Shown here: one piece after another, positions 34,151 to 45,194 of the stretch | Numbering within the stretch: position 1 is the first letter of the stretch | Layout of the letters: the number at the start of each line of letters is the position of its first letter | From: Molossus alvarezi | Lineage: Eukaryota; Chordata; Mammalia; Chiroptera; Molossidae | Length of the DNA stretch: 64,000 nt | Assembly: GCA_037176705.1 (NCBI GenBank) | Contig: CM073907.1 | Location: 15,841,001 to 15,905,000 of the forward strand | Direction: 5' to 3' | Position numbers and translations under genes: made by a program | Notes under the pieces: generated by a model | What the model was told of the DNA's origin: nothing | Database searches by the model: none | What the model saw: the letters and a program-made list of their open reading frames with translations, nothing else

Positions 34151-37100
34151 GTCTATTGTACTTAACTTTTCTGTTGGAAAGTATTATGTTGAATTGTCCA
34201 TCTGCCCTACCATAGGACCACTGCACACCAGCTCCCTGACAAGACTTTGTTACTGAGATGCCTCTGTGTCTCCTTCCCACTCTACCCAAACAAGGTAGGT
34301 TGTCCCTACACCCTATTTTATAGGCTACTTCTCCCTCTTTTCTCATAAAACATCTATACTCAGATAACAAAGCTATGTCTGACTTGTCTGCACTTTACTC
34401 TTGATTCCTTATCAGCCTCTTAGCAGTCAGGGACCTTGATTTCTCCTGTGTTTTTCCCTCAGGGCCCAGACCACCACTAAGCATAATTGTTGATCAGTCA
34501 AAGTTTCTTAATAGGACAGATAATTTTGGGGCCTTCAAAGTTTCCCCTTACTTTATTCTGGCCCTGCCAACGCTCAATTGAGGCCAAGAGACACTATAAT
34601 GTGGCACCAGTCAAGGGAATGTCATCCTTTTTCAACTGTGGTTGCCTCCTGATTTGTCCATAATGCTTGAGGCTCAGTGTCTGAGGCCAGTCAGAGCGAC
34701 CGTTGCACACTGGGAAGTTGTTTTTTTTGAGCACCTGATGGAGCTAGCCATGGAGAATATGCCTGCAAAGCGTGTGTGGGTTCAGCGTGCCCCTTTGACA
34801 AATAGTTGTTAGTGCTGCTGGTGAGTACATCATTAAGTAATTTATTTTTTGTTTATTTCTTTTAAAATTAATTTATTTATTTTTGTTACAGATATTTCTC
34901 CTTTTCCCCCCACTGAGTCCCACCTCCCGATACTTCCTCATGCCATCCATGGGTGTGCCATTCATGATCCATTGTTCATGCATACATACACATAAGTTCT
35001 GTGGTTTATCTCTCTCCCCCAACTTCTCTTCTGGGGATTGTCAGTCTTCCACATTCACTTCCACATCTTTGGGTCTACCCCATTCCCACACTGTTATATT
35101 CATTATATTCCACAAATAAGTGAGATCATGTGATATTTTTTCTTTCTCTTTTGTCTTGTTTCACTCAGGATAATAATTTCCATGTCCCTCCATGTCATCT
35201 CAAAGGATAAGTGATCTTTCTTTCTTACAGGTGCATAGTACTCAATTGTGTATATGTACCACAGGTATTTTATTCATTTGTCTACTGATAGATATTTGGG
35301 GCTATTTCCCAACCTTAACTATTGTAAATGGTGCTGCTATGAACATGGGGGTACATATATTCTTTCTGATTGGTGTTTCAGGCTTCTTAGGGTATGTTCC
35401 TAGAATTGGGATCACTAGGTCAAATGACAGTTCAATTTTTAACTTTTGAGGTAACACCATAGTGTTTCCCATAGTGGCTGCACCAGTCTGCATTCCCACC
35501 AGCATTATTGTAGAGTCCCTTTTCACCACATCCTTGCCAACACTTGTTGTTTGATGATTTGTTGATGGGAGCAATGCTGACAGGAGTGAGCATGTTGTTT
35601 TAATTTGCATCTCTCTGATGATTAGTGATGTTGAGCATTTCTTTATATATTTCTTAGCCATTTGTATGTCCTGTTTGGAGAGGTGTCTATTTAGTTACTA
35701 ACACCCATTTTTTAATTGGGTTCTTTGTCTTCCTTTGGTTGAGTTGTATGAGGACTCTCTATATATTGGAAATTAACCCCTTATCTGACACATTATTGCC
35801 AATTATGCTCTCCCATACAAAGTGTTTCCTTTCCATTTTGATGATTGTATCTTTTGCTGTACAGAAGCTTTTGAGTTGGATGTAGTCCCATGTGTTCCTG
35901 TTCTTCTTTGTTTCTGTTGCCTTAGGTAATGTATCAGTGAAAATTCTGCTGTGCATGATGTTTGAAATTTTGTTGCCTAACAAACAATTCTTCTAGAATT
36001 TTTATGGATTACATTAAGGTCACATTAAAGTCTTTTATCCATTTTGAGTTTATTCTTCCATATGGTGTAAGTTGATGGTCTAATTTCAATTTTTTTGCAT
36101 GTAGCTGTCCAATTTTCCCAACACCATTTATTAAAAAGGCTGTCTTTACTCCACTGCATGCACTTGCCACCTTTGTCAAATATTAATTGGGCATATTTCT
36201 GGGTTCTCTATTATGTTCTATTGATCTTTCTGCCTGTTCTTGTGCCAGTACATGGTTGTTTTGATTGCAGTGGCTTTTTAGTATAATCCGAAATCTGGTA
36301 ATGTGATCCCTATAACTTTGTTCTTTTTTTTTTCAAGATTGCTGTATCTATTCAAGGCCTTTTTTGGTCCATGTGAACTTTTGAAGTATTTGTTCTAGTT
36401 CTTTGATGTGTGTTGTTGGTATTTTAATGGGGATTGCATTGAATCTATAGATTGCTTTGGCTAGTATAAACATTTTAATGATGTTAATTCTTCCAATCCA
36501 TAAACAAAGTATGTGCTTTCACTTTTTTATATCTATCTATATTTCTTTTTTCAATGACCTGTAGTTTTGTGAGAATAGGTTTTTTATTTATTTGATTAAA
36601 TTTATTCCTAGGTATCTTAATTTTTTTGCCGTGATGGTAAATGGGTTTATTTCTTAAGTTTCTCTTTCTGTGAGTTCATTATTGGTGTATAAGAATGCAT
36701 TTGATTTCTTGACATTAATTTTGTATCCTGCTACTTTTTCAAATTCATTTATTAAATGTAGTAAATTTTTGATGGAATCTTTGGGGGTTTCTACGTATAG
36801 TATCATTTCATTTGCAAATAATGACAGTTTTACTTTCTACTCTCCAATTTTGATCTATTTTTTTTTTCTTCCAATCTGATATCTGTGGCTAAGACTTCCA
36901 GTACTATGTTAAATAAGAGTGGTGAAATTGGGCATCCTTGTCTTGTTTCTGTTCTTAAGGTAAATGTATTTAATTTTTGCCAATTGAATATGACGTTGGC
37001 TGTAGGTCTTTCATCTATGGCCTTTATTATGTCAAGATAGTATCCCTCTATTCCCAGATTGCTCTGCATTTTATCAGAAATTGGTGCTGGATTTTGTTGA

Positions 37101-37411
37101 ATGCTTTTTCAGCGTCTATTGATATGTTCTTATGATTTTTATCTTTCTTTTTGTTTATGTGGTGTATCACATTTGTTGATTTCCACATATTGTACCAGCC
37201 TTGCATCCCTGAAATGAATCCCACTTGGTCATGGTAAATAATTTGTTTGATGTATTTCTGGATTAGATTTACTAGTATTTTGTTAAGAATTTTGGCATCT
37301 GTGTTCATCAGATATATTGGTCTGTACTTTTCTTTCTTTCTGTTTTGGAATGCAAATTATGCTGGCCTCATAAAACGAGTTTGGAAGTATTTATTCTTCT
37401 TGAATTTTTTG

Positions 37412-37657
37412 TTTGTTTTTGTTTTTTTATCCTCAACCAAAAACATTTTTTCATTTTTTGTTCAGATAGAGTGGGAGGGAGACACACAGAGAGAAACATC
37501 GATGTGAAAGGGACACATCGAGTGGTTGCCATCCACACAACCCAACCACGGCCGGGGACAAACTGCAACTGAGGTACGTGCCCTTAGCGGGAACCGAACC
37601 CTGGTCTCTCTGGACTTCAGGTTGATGCTCTAACCACTGAGCCAAACTGGCCAGGGC
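37412..37657 (-). mobile_element. VES-type bat SINE inserted in L1, 16-bp TSD
   Basis: The tRNA-like head lies at 37657 ('ggccctggccagtttggctc' on the minus strand) and the tail at 37412. The target duplication 'cttcttgaattttttg' is at 37396-37411 and 37658-37673 within the ORF2 sequence of the host L1. The body has 'gcgggaaccgaaccctggtc' on the plus strand, the B-box side of a tRNA-derived promoter. Confidence 0.95.
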
Positions 37658-39059
37658 CTTCTTGAATTTTTTGAAGTAGTTTGAGGAGAACGGGTATTAG
37701 TTCTTCTTTGAATGTTTGGTAAAATTCCCCCATGAAGCAGTCCGTGCCTGGGCTTTTGTTTGCTGGGAGAGTCTTGATTACCTCTTCAATTTCTTTTGTT
37801 GTTATTGGTCTGTTCAAGTTTTTGCTTTTGTCTAGGTTCAGTTTTGAGAGAACACGTGTTTCTAGAAATTTGTCAATTTTGCTTAGTCAAATATGTTGCC
37901 ATATAATTATTTGTGGCATTTTTTAACAATCACTTTATATTTTTGTGGTGTCAGTTGTTACTTTTCCTCTTTCATTTCTGATTTTGTGTATTTGGGTTAT
38001 CTCTCTTTGTTTTCTGGTGAGTCTACCTAATGGTCCATCAATCTTCTTTATCTTTTCAAAGAGCCAGCTCTTTGTTTCATTGAGTCTTTGAATTGCTTTT
38101 TGGTCTCCATGTCATTTATTTCTGCTCTGATCTTTACTATTTCCTTCCTTCTACTTGCTCTGGGGTTTTCTTTCTGTTTGCTTTTTAGTCTATAAGTGGT
38201 GAGGATAGATAGTTAATTAGAATTTTTTCTTACTTCTTGAGGAGGCCTGTAGTGCTATGAACTTCCCTCTCAGAACTACTTTCTCTGCATGCCATAGATT
38301 TTGTGTTTTTCTGTGTTGATTTTTATTGGTTTCTAGGAAGTTCTTAATTTTCTCCTTGATCTCCACAGTAACCCATTCAATGATCAACAACATGCTATTT
38401 AGCCTCCATGTTTTCAAATGTGTTTGAATGTTCTTATTGAATTGATTTCTAGTTTCATGCCATTGTGATCTGTGAAGATGCTTGATATGATTTCAATTTT
38501 CTTGAACTTGTAGAGACTTAGTTTGTGCCCTAACGTGGAACATGGGGTCTATCTTTGAGAATGTCCCATGTACACTTGAGAGAAATGTGAATTCTGCAGT
38601 TTTGGGTGTAATTCTCTGTATATATATATTAAATCCATTTGATCTAGCACTTCATTTAGAGTCTGGGTTTTCTTGATAATCATTTGTCTAGAAGATCTAT
38701 ACAATGATGTCAGCAGGGTATTGCAGTTCCCTGCTATGATTGTATTGCTGTTGATTTCTCCTTTTAAGTCCTCCAAAATACTTTTAACAGATGTTGGTTC
38801 TTCTAAATTGGGTGTATATATGATTACCAAGGTTATATCTTTCTTTTGGATAGATCCTTTCAATATTATGTAGTGGTCTTATTTGTCTCAATGTATGGCC
38901 TTCATTTTAAAATCTACTTTATCAGATATAAGTATTGCTACCCCAGATTTTTTTTTGTTGCCTTCTGTTTGCTTGAAAGATTTTGTTCCATCCCTTCACT
39001 ATCAACCTATGTGAGTCTTTTGTTCTGCGCAGGCTCTCCTGTTAAGAACATATATTTGA

Positions 39060-40993
39060 TATATTAGACTTAATAAATGAATTTGGCAAAGTAGCAGGAT
39101 ACAAAATTAACGTCAAGAAATCGACGGCATTCTTGTACATCAATGATGAACTCACAGAAAGAGAAACTGAAAAAACAATCCCATTTACCATCGCTCCAAA
39201 AAAATTACGATACCTAGGAATAAACTTAACCAAAGAAGTAAAGAACCTATTTGCAGAAAACTACAGGTCATTGAAAAAAGAAATAGAGGAAGATATAACA
39301 AAGTGGAAGCACATACCCTGTTCATGGATTGGAAGAATTAACATAATTAAAATGTCCATACTACCCAAAGCAATCTATAGATTCAATGCAATCCCCATCA
39401 AAGTACCAACGACATATTTCATAGAACTAGAACAAATACTTCAAAAGTTCATATGGAACCAAAAAAGACCTCGAATAGCCACAGCAATCTTGAAAAAGAA
39501 GAACAAAGTAGGTGGGATCACAATACCAGATTTCAGGTTATACTACAAAGCGACTGTAACCAAAACAGCCTGGTACTGGCACAAGAACAGGCATATAGAC
39601 CAGTGGAACAGAACTGAAAACCCAGAAATGGACCCAAGGCAATACGCTCAAATAATATTTGACAAAGGTGGCAAGAGCATACAGTGGAGTAAAGACAGCC
39701 TCTTTAATAAATGGTGTTGGGAAAATTGGACAGCTACATGCAAAAAAATGAAACTAGACCATCAACTTACAACATACACAAAAATAAACTCAAAATGGAT
39801 AAAAGACTTAAATGTGACCAGTGAATCCATAAAAATTCTAGAAGAAAATGTAGGCAACAAAATTTCGGACATCATACGGAGCAGAATTTTCACTGATACA
39901 TCACCTAAGGCAACAGAAATAAAGGAGAAAATGAACACATGGGACTACATCAAACTAAAAAGCTTCTGCACAGCAAAAGAAACAATCATCAAAATGGAAA
40001 GGCAACCCACTGTATGGGAGAACATCATTGCCAATGATGTATCAGATAAGGGGTTAATTTCCAGTATATATAGAGTGCTCATACAACTCCACAAAAGGAA
40101 GACAAAGAACCCAATTAAAAAATGGGCAGAGGAGCTGAATAGACACCTCTCCAAACAGGACATACAAATGGCCAAAAGACATATGAAGAAATGCTCAACA
40201 TCACTAATCATCAGAGAGATGCAAATTAAAACAACAATGAGGTATCACCTCACACCTGTCAGAATGGCCGCCATCAACAAATCATCAAACAACAAGTGTT
40301 GGCGAGGGTGTGGAGAAAAGGGGACTCTAATACACTGCTGGTGGGGATGCAGACTGGTGCAGCCGCTATGGAAAACAATATGGTGCTACCTTAAGAAATT
40401 AAAAATTGAACTTCCATTTGACCCAGTGATCCCACTGCTGGGAATATACCCTAAGAAGCCTGAAACACCAATCAGGAAGAATATATGTACCCCCATGTTC
40501 ATAGCAGCACTATTTACAATAGCTAAGATCTGGAAACAGCCCAAGTGTCCACCAGTAGACGAATGGATAAAAAAGCTGTGGTACATATACACAATGGAGT
40601 ACTATGCAGCGGTAAGAAAGAAAGATCTCTTATCCTTTGAGACGACATGGAGGGACCTGGAAAGTATTATCCTAAGTGAAAGAAGCCAAGCAGAAAAAGA
40701 CAAATACCACATGATCTCACTTATATACGGAATATAATGAACATAACAGTCTGAGGAATACAGTAGACCCAGACACATGGAAGTAGGGCACAGACTGACA
40801 TCCCTCAGAAGAGGGGATGGGGGGTGGGGGGTTGGAAGAGATAAACCACAGAACTTATATGCATGTATGCATGACCAATGGACATGGACAACTAAGCCGG
40901 GGAAAGGGTGGAGGGGGGGTAGGGTGGGGGTGCCAATGGGGTAAAAAGGTAAAATATCTGTAACAAAAATAAAATAAATTAATAAAAAAAAAA
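39060..40993 (+). mobile_element. Young 5'-truncated LINE-1, 16-bp TSD
   Basis: Inserted into the older opposite-strand L1. The duplication 'aagaacatatatttga' occurs at 39044-39059 and 40994-41009. The nicked strand reads gttctt|aac, close to the L1 endonuclease preference for TTTT|AA. The body is near-identical to the copies at 1-5861, including the 3' UTR. Confidence 0.97.
39061..40737 (+). CDS. ORF2: L1 ORF2p C-terminal fragment, uninterrupted
   Basis: Entered in frame from the truncation point, this encodes the last 558 residues of ORF2p, starting a few residues after the FADD motif, so the catalytic aspartates are lost. The C-terminal C-x3-C-x7-H-x4-C motif is present near 40300-40355. 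There are no internal stops. No real start codon exists. It is a retrotransposition remnant with a conserved frame only because it is young. Confidence 0.9.
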   Translation: MLDLINEFGKVAGYKINVKKSTAFLYINDELTERETEKTIPFTIAPKKLRYLGINLTKEVKNLFAENYRSLKKEIEEDITKWKHIPCSWIGRINIIKMSILPKAIYRFNAIPIKVPTTYFIELEQILQKFIWNQKRPRIATAILKKKNKVGGITIPDFRLYYKATVTKTAWYWHKNRHIDQWNRTENPEMDPRQYAQIIFDKGGKSIQWSKDSLFNKWCWENWTATCKKMKLDHQLTTYTKINSKWIKDLNVTSESIKILEENVGNKISDIIRSRIFTDTSPKATEIKEKMNTWDYIKLKSFCTAKETIIKMERQPTVWENIIANDVSDKGLISSIYRVLIQLHKRKTKNPIKKWAEELNRHLSKQDIQMAKRHMKKCSTSLIIREMQIKTTMRYHLTPVRMAAINKSSNNKCWRGCGEKGTLIHCWWGCRLVQPLWKTIWCYLKKLKIELPFDPVIPLLGIYPKKPETPIRKNICTPMFIAALFTIAKIWKQPKCPPVDEWIKKLWYIYTMEYYAAVRKKDLLSFETTWRDLESIILSERSQAEKDKYHMISLIYGI

Positions 40994-41157
40994 AAGAACA
41001 TATATTTGAGTCATGCTTTCTTATGTTGTCAGTTACTCTGTGTCTTTTTATCAGAGCACTCAAACCATTCACATTTAAGGTGATAATTTATATGTACATA
41101 TATATTTCCATTTTTGTTTAGTGTGGTTCTATTTTTCTTCCTATTTCTTCTACTAAT

Positions 41158-42042
41158 GACAGCAGGCCTTTTAGCATATCTTGCAGCCCTGATTTGGTGT
41201 TATTATATTCCCATAGCTTTTTTAAAAAATTTTTTCTGGAATGCTCTTTATTTGATCTTCTATTTTGAATGATAGCCTTGCTTGATAGAGTAGTCTTGGA
41301 TTCAAATCCTTGTTTGTTGTCACCTTGACTACTTCATGCCACTCCCTTCTGGGCAGTAGTGATTCTGTTGAGAAGTCAGCTCAGGGCCTTATAGGGTTTT
41401 CTTTGTAGGTAACCTGTTGCTTATCTCTTGCTGCCTTTAGGATTCTCTCTTTGTCTTTAATTTTTGGCACTTTAATTATTCTGTGTCTTGGTTTGGGCCT
41501 ATTTGGGTTCTTCTTAGTTGGGTATCTCTATGCTTCCTGAACTCGAATGCCTTCTTCCTTAACCAAGTTAAGAAAGTTTTCTCTCACTATTTCTTCAAAT
41601 ATATTCTCAAACACTTGCCCATTTTCTTCGTCTTCAGGGACTACCATGATCCGAATGTTATTATGTTTCCAATTGTCTCACAGTTCTCTTAAGCTGTTTT
41701 TCTGTTTTTTAATTGTTTTTTCTATTTGGTTTTCTGACTGGCTGATTTTTTCTACCTTGTCTTCTAATTCACTGATCCGGTCCTCAGCTTCCTCGACTCT
41801 GCTGGTTAGTCCTTTCAATGTGTTCTTTATTTCTGCTATGTCATTCTTCATTTCCTTCCCCTTGCTTGGTTTTCTATGTTTCTATATCTATACTCATGGT
41901 GATGATTTCCTCACTCATGCTGTTGAGCTTTCTCTAGATTATGGCTCTGAACTCTACCTCTGGTAATTTGCTTAGCTGCATTTCATTTATCTCATCTTCG
42001 ATAAAGTTCTCTTGTTCTTTTATTTGGGATTTGTTTCACCAT
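41158..42042 (-). pseudogene. ORF1: L1 ORF1 pseudogene
   Basis: The start context 'gccaaaatggtgaaacaaa' on the minus strand places the ATG at 42042. Coiled-coil and RRM coding similarity follows with multiple frameshifts, and the normal stop near 41158 is changed to a sense codon. It belongs to the same ORF1 type as 57714-58594. Confidence 0.8.
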
Positions 42043-42845
42043 TTTGGCTATCTCATTGGCATTTAAAGCCTTCCAAGTTTTTCCTGTGGGTGTTGGTGTT
42101 CTGTCATTTGTGGCTCCCTCTACTGGGTTTGGATGAGCCTGAGTGGGCCCATGTTAAACACCACTGTCTTGTTTTACTTTCCTGGGTAGATTTGCAAGTC
42201 CAGAAAAGGTTTAGTTATCCTCTAGCTATTTCCATAATCTCAGTTACCCAGTGCCTTGGAATGTAACTCTGGTGTTCTGCATAAGAGAATATCCAGAGTG
42301 TGGGATACATGCTGGTTGTTAATGAGCCTCAATTTGCATTTATTTGCCTCACCTGGGAAAGGCTGAATCTCTGAGGAGAGGGCTTCTGCTTTTGTCCACA
42401 GCTCTGGAAAGGAGCACACTGGCCACCTTCATTTGTGGCCAAAACTCAGCAAAAATTGAGTGCCCTCCAAATCCTGGGTGGCCTCACAGAGTTTCAGCCC
42501 TGTTTGCCCTCCCTCTGCCATAGCCCCCAGTTGAATGTCTGTGGCTATTTTAGTGCTCTGTCTTGGTTATCTGGTTTGTGGAATGGCCTTGGTCTTTATT
42601 CCCCAAGGATGCTGCTCACAGCTAAGCTGCTGCTGATCATGAGCTCCCAGCCCACAACCCTCTCATGCCCTCACAGATCTTACCAGTGCCCCTGGTTATA
42701 TGGTCCAGTCCTACTGCTTTTCTGTTGCTTTTTTTCTGAGGATTTGTCTTTAATTTAGTATTAATTCCCATTTGGTTTTGAAACATCTTCTTTGTAGCTT
42801 CTATTCACTCCGCCTCCATTTTCACATTCTCTATGCCTATCTTGA

Positions 42846-43112
42846 GTGCAGTTGGGTCCCACAGGCCTTTTTGATGTCCCTGAATCCTGCATGTTTTGCA
42901 GGTAACTGGATTGCACAGTGCCTTTAGAAACCAAGCTCTATGCCTATATTATGTGCTGCTGGGTCACACATACCTCTCTGGTGCTTCAGTATCCCGCAGG
43001 TTCCACTGGTATTTAGATGGCACAGTCCCTGCTGGGTCACATAGGCCTCTCTGGTGCCCCAAACCTGCAGTTCCTGCAGGTGGGCAGCTGGATTGCACCA
43101 GTCTCTCTAGGG
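42846..43112 (-). repeat. 73-bp repeats directly upstream of an L1 5' end
   Basis: About three degenerate units follow the L1 5' boundary: 'gttgggtcccacaggcc', 'gctgggtcacacatacctct' and 'gctgggtcacataggcctct', with 'ggcacagtccctgctgggtc' between. Orientation relative to L1 is the same as in the large array. A 75-bp unrelated stretch interrupts the first two. Confidence 0.8.
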
Positions 43113-43397
43113 CTTCTAAAAGACTTTTTATATAGTAGAGGATTACAAATAAAATATTAAATCTTTGCAAAACATAGATCTCAAGTGTCCCATGCTGGAA
43201 AATATCAATAGTGCTGAGGTAGTGTGGGTATATTACATTTATATCATGTAATATTTAATAGTCATAGTTCTAGCTATAATTGATTTTGAATACACATTAA
43301 GGCACATTATCCTAAAATGATCTGAAATCCTGACTTTCATATGGTTCTGAAGCTTCACACTGTCAAACATTCTATCTGATTGAAAAATGTTAAAATA
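43113..43397. other. AT-rich unassigned sequence
   Basis: No coding potential or known repeat was recognised. Confidence 0.4.
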
Positions 43398-43612
43398 GCC
43401 CTAGCCATTTAGGTCAGTGGCTGGAGAATCTTCCCTGAAACTTAGGAGCCTTGGGTTTGATTTCTACCAATAACATGTTCCTCAGTAGCTGTACAATCTG
43501 AGGTCCTGATTGGGATGGTGGGGAGGAAGACAATAAATGTGTTTCTCATACTGAAGTTACCAATTATCTCTCTCTCTCTCCACGCCCCCCTTCCTTCCAC
43601 TCTATCTGAAAA
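43398..43612 (+). mobile_element. Old VES-like SINE
   Basis: Head 'gccctagccatttaggtcag', pyrimidine tract 'tctctctctctc' and the diagnostic 'ccactctatctgaaaaatca' end, all diverged. Confidence 0.7.
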
Positions 43613-43662
43613 ATCAATGTTAAAATACTCTAGGGTAGGATTCTTTTCAAAAATGTTAAAAA

Positions 43663-43845
43663 AACCCTTGTCTGTGCTGGCTCAGTGGTAGTGTTGGTAA
43701 CAGTGCCAAAGGTTACAATTTCATTTCCTAGTAAAGAGTAAGTACCTGGTTGGCATGTTTTATCCTAAGTCCCAGTTAGGGCTTCTGCAGGAGGCAACAC
43801 TCTCAGGCTTCTCTCTTTCTCAGTTGCCAGACCCTAAATAAAACT
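43663..43845 (+). mobile_element. Probable degenerate tRNA-derived SINE
   Basis: Starts 'ccttgtctgtgctggctcag', the usual SINE head, and ends in 'ctctctttctcagttgcc' and an A-rich stretch. Confidence 0.5.
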
Positions 43846-43950
43846 AAGAAGATGCCTCACAAACACTGTAAAGACCAACAAAACAAAAACCCTTCTGTGT
43901 ACATGAGCAAAAAATACAATGAAACAAAAACTATTAAACGACATATCTTT

Positions 43951-44204
43951 TTTTTTTTTTTTTCATCCTCACAGGAGGATATTTTTCCATTTTTTGTACA
44001 GATAGAGTGGGAGGGAGAGAGAGGAAGGGAGAGAGAGTGAGAAACATCGACGTGAAGGGACACATCGAGTGGCTGCCACCTGCATGACCAACCAGGGCCG
44101 GGGACAAACTGCAACCAAAGTACTTGCCCTTAGCGGGAACCGAACCTGGGTCTCTTCGGACCGCAGGCTGATGCTCTAATCCCTGAGCCAAACCGCCAGG
44201 GCAT
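43951..44204 (-). mobile_element. VES-type bat SINE with imperfect 11-bp TSD
   Basis: The T-run at 43951-43964 is the tail and the head 'gccctggcggtttggctcag' is at 44204 on the minus strand. Flanks 'gacatatcttt' (43940-43950) and 'gacatttcttt' (44205-44215) differ at one base. The body is less diverged than the SINE at 33268. Confidence 0.9.
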
Positions 44205-44449
44205 GACATTTCTTTAATAAGAAAAAAAGATGGCATTGCCGCTTTATTCCCAAAGCAATCTATTATCTTAAAGAAGGTAATAAAAAAATAATTCAAATCA
44301 TTTTAACTAATCCAAAGTCACATGGCATAATTTTTAATTTTTGATTGAAATTAAATGTAGGGTAAGATGCCATCTGGCTTCTTAAATCTAATTTTGTGAC
44401 ATATTCAAGCTATCACTTTATCTTACCATATCTCTCGTATGACTTCCTG
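44205..44449. other. AT-rich unassigned spacer
   Basis: Nothing identifiable apart from the SINE target duplication at its left edge. Confidence 0.4.
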
Positions 44450-44570
44450 TAAGAACCAAGGATATGTCTTTATTTTCACTGTAATTTCTGTTTGGTCCTG
44501 GGAGATCGTCTGTGTAGCTTCCATTCACTTTGTCTCCATTTTCACATCCTATATAAATATCTTGTTAACA
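44450..44570 (-). mobile_element. LINE-1 5' UTR start only
   Basis: The reverse complement carries the L1 5' boundary ('aaaatggagacaaagtgaatgg', shortened here to the first ~100 bp of the 5' UTR: 'agctacacagaccgtctccc'-like text). It matches the 5' ends at 10365 and 59412. Confidence 0.75.
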
Positions 44571-44652
44571 GCTGGGTCACACAGGCCGCTCTGGTGATTT
44601 AGCACCCCGCAGGACCTGTGGGTAACTGGATCGCACAGTCCCTGCTGTGTTG
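44571..44652 (-). repeat. 73-bp repeat at an L1 5' end
   Basis: One unit plus a little: 'gctgggtcacacaggccgct' to 'atcgcacagtccctgctgtg'. The junction with L1 resembles that at 42845. Confidence 0.8.
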
Positions 44653-44723
44653 CACAGGATCGCTTACATATTCTGGTGTTAAAAACAAACATTGTAATAT
44701 CTTTTAGATTGGGAAACCATTAG

Positions 44724-45089
44724 CTGCCATTACCTGGTAGAAGTCGTGTTAAATTAAGAGATTATCCATCAAAAACTGAACTTCCAGAGAGTGGACTTGA
44801 TCCAAACAAAGAAACAAAAATAACTAAAAAGCCAGGTATCAGTTATTGTGTACCTATTTGACCAGGCGTTCCAAATACAGATCCTAACACTGCTAGTGAT
44901 CAGACTATTCTCTCAAAGGACAAAAAAGTTTTCATGCAAAATTTAAAGTCCAAACCATGTGACAAATCCTTCTACAAAAAACAGAATGTTAGAGGTGATT
45001 TGAAACATCAAGAGGCATTGTACATTAACATGGACTTCAAAGGACTGTTTTCCACACTAAGAAGCTGTGGCATTTTTTCCTACATATGA
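44724..45089 (+). pseudogene. Coding-like fragment of an unrecognised protein
   Basis: One frame stays open for about 121 codons with a single TGA at 44859-44861. The peptide has normal composition for a soluble, lysine-rich protein, including 'ELPESGLDPNKETKITKKPG' before the stop and 'CDKSFYKKQNVRGDLKHQEA' after it. It ends at a TGA at 45087. It does not match L1 ORF1 or ORF2 in any frame I could recognise. No flanking poly-A was seen, so whether it is a processed pseudogene or a relic exon is unresolved. No function is claimed. Confidence 0.45.
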
Positions 45090-45194
45090 ATCCATGAAAC
45101 AGACCATGATCAGGAATAATGTCCATATAAGTTGTATTTAATTTGCTAAATTTCAGGTCAACCATAATTTTATTTATTCATTTTTTTCATTTTT

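Larger units (their letters stand above)
32712..34848 (+). repeat. Segmental duplication segment Y1 (copy of Y2)
   Basis: Collinear with 51017-53578 plus 59413-59815. Shared blocks include 'tgattgttcttaactcaaca', 'gagaaaaggacaagctggtg', 'gagggcacttacttgtgaaa', 'tcaagtacactctcagtgga'-like text and 'gtctgcactttactcttgat'. Relative to Y2 it lacks about 590 bp (after 33125), a VES SINE and a full-length L1. It ends where a minus-strand L1 begins at 34850. Confidence 0.9.
35195..41113 (-). pseudogene. ORF2: L1 ORF2 pseudogene, split by a SINE and an L1
   Basis: Coding blocks read on the minus strand at 38549-38863 (endonuclease C-terminal part), 37617-37817, 37048-37308 and 36830-37069 (RT), and 35302-35661 (C-terminus). 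Each is separated by frameshifts or stops. The start region near 41113 is altered at the second codon compared with MAINKYISI. The 16-bp target duplications around the SINE and the L1 allow the original order to be followed by position. Confidence 0.85.
34850..42845 (-). mobile_element. Old, nearly full-length LINE-1 with two nested insertions
   Basis: On the minus strand it runs from a 5' end near 42845 ('aatgtgaaaatggaggcgga', then the UTR) through ORF1 (42042-41158) and ORF2 (41113 to about 35200) to a 3' UTR and tail at 34850-34895. It carries a VES SINE at 37412-37657 and a young plus-strand L1 at 39060-40993. Removing these leaves about 5.8 kb, the same length as the full-length copy at 53579-59412. 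Substitutions and indels are common, so it is older than either insertion. Its 5' end abuts 73-bp repeats. Confidence 0.92.

Noticed and set aside
37430..37660. tRNA gene
   Set aside because: The tRNA-like part is the promoter head of a VES SINE, with a SINE body, tail and TSD; no complete cloverleaf with a paired acceptor stem was seen.
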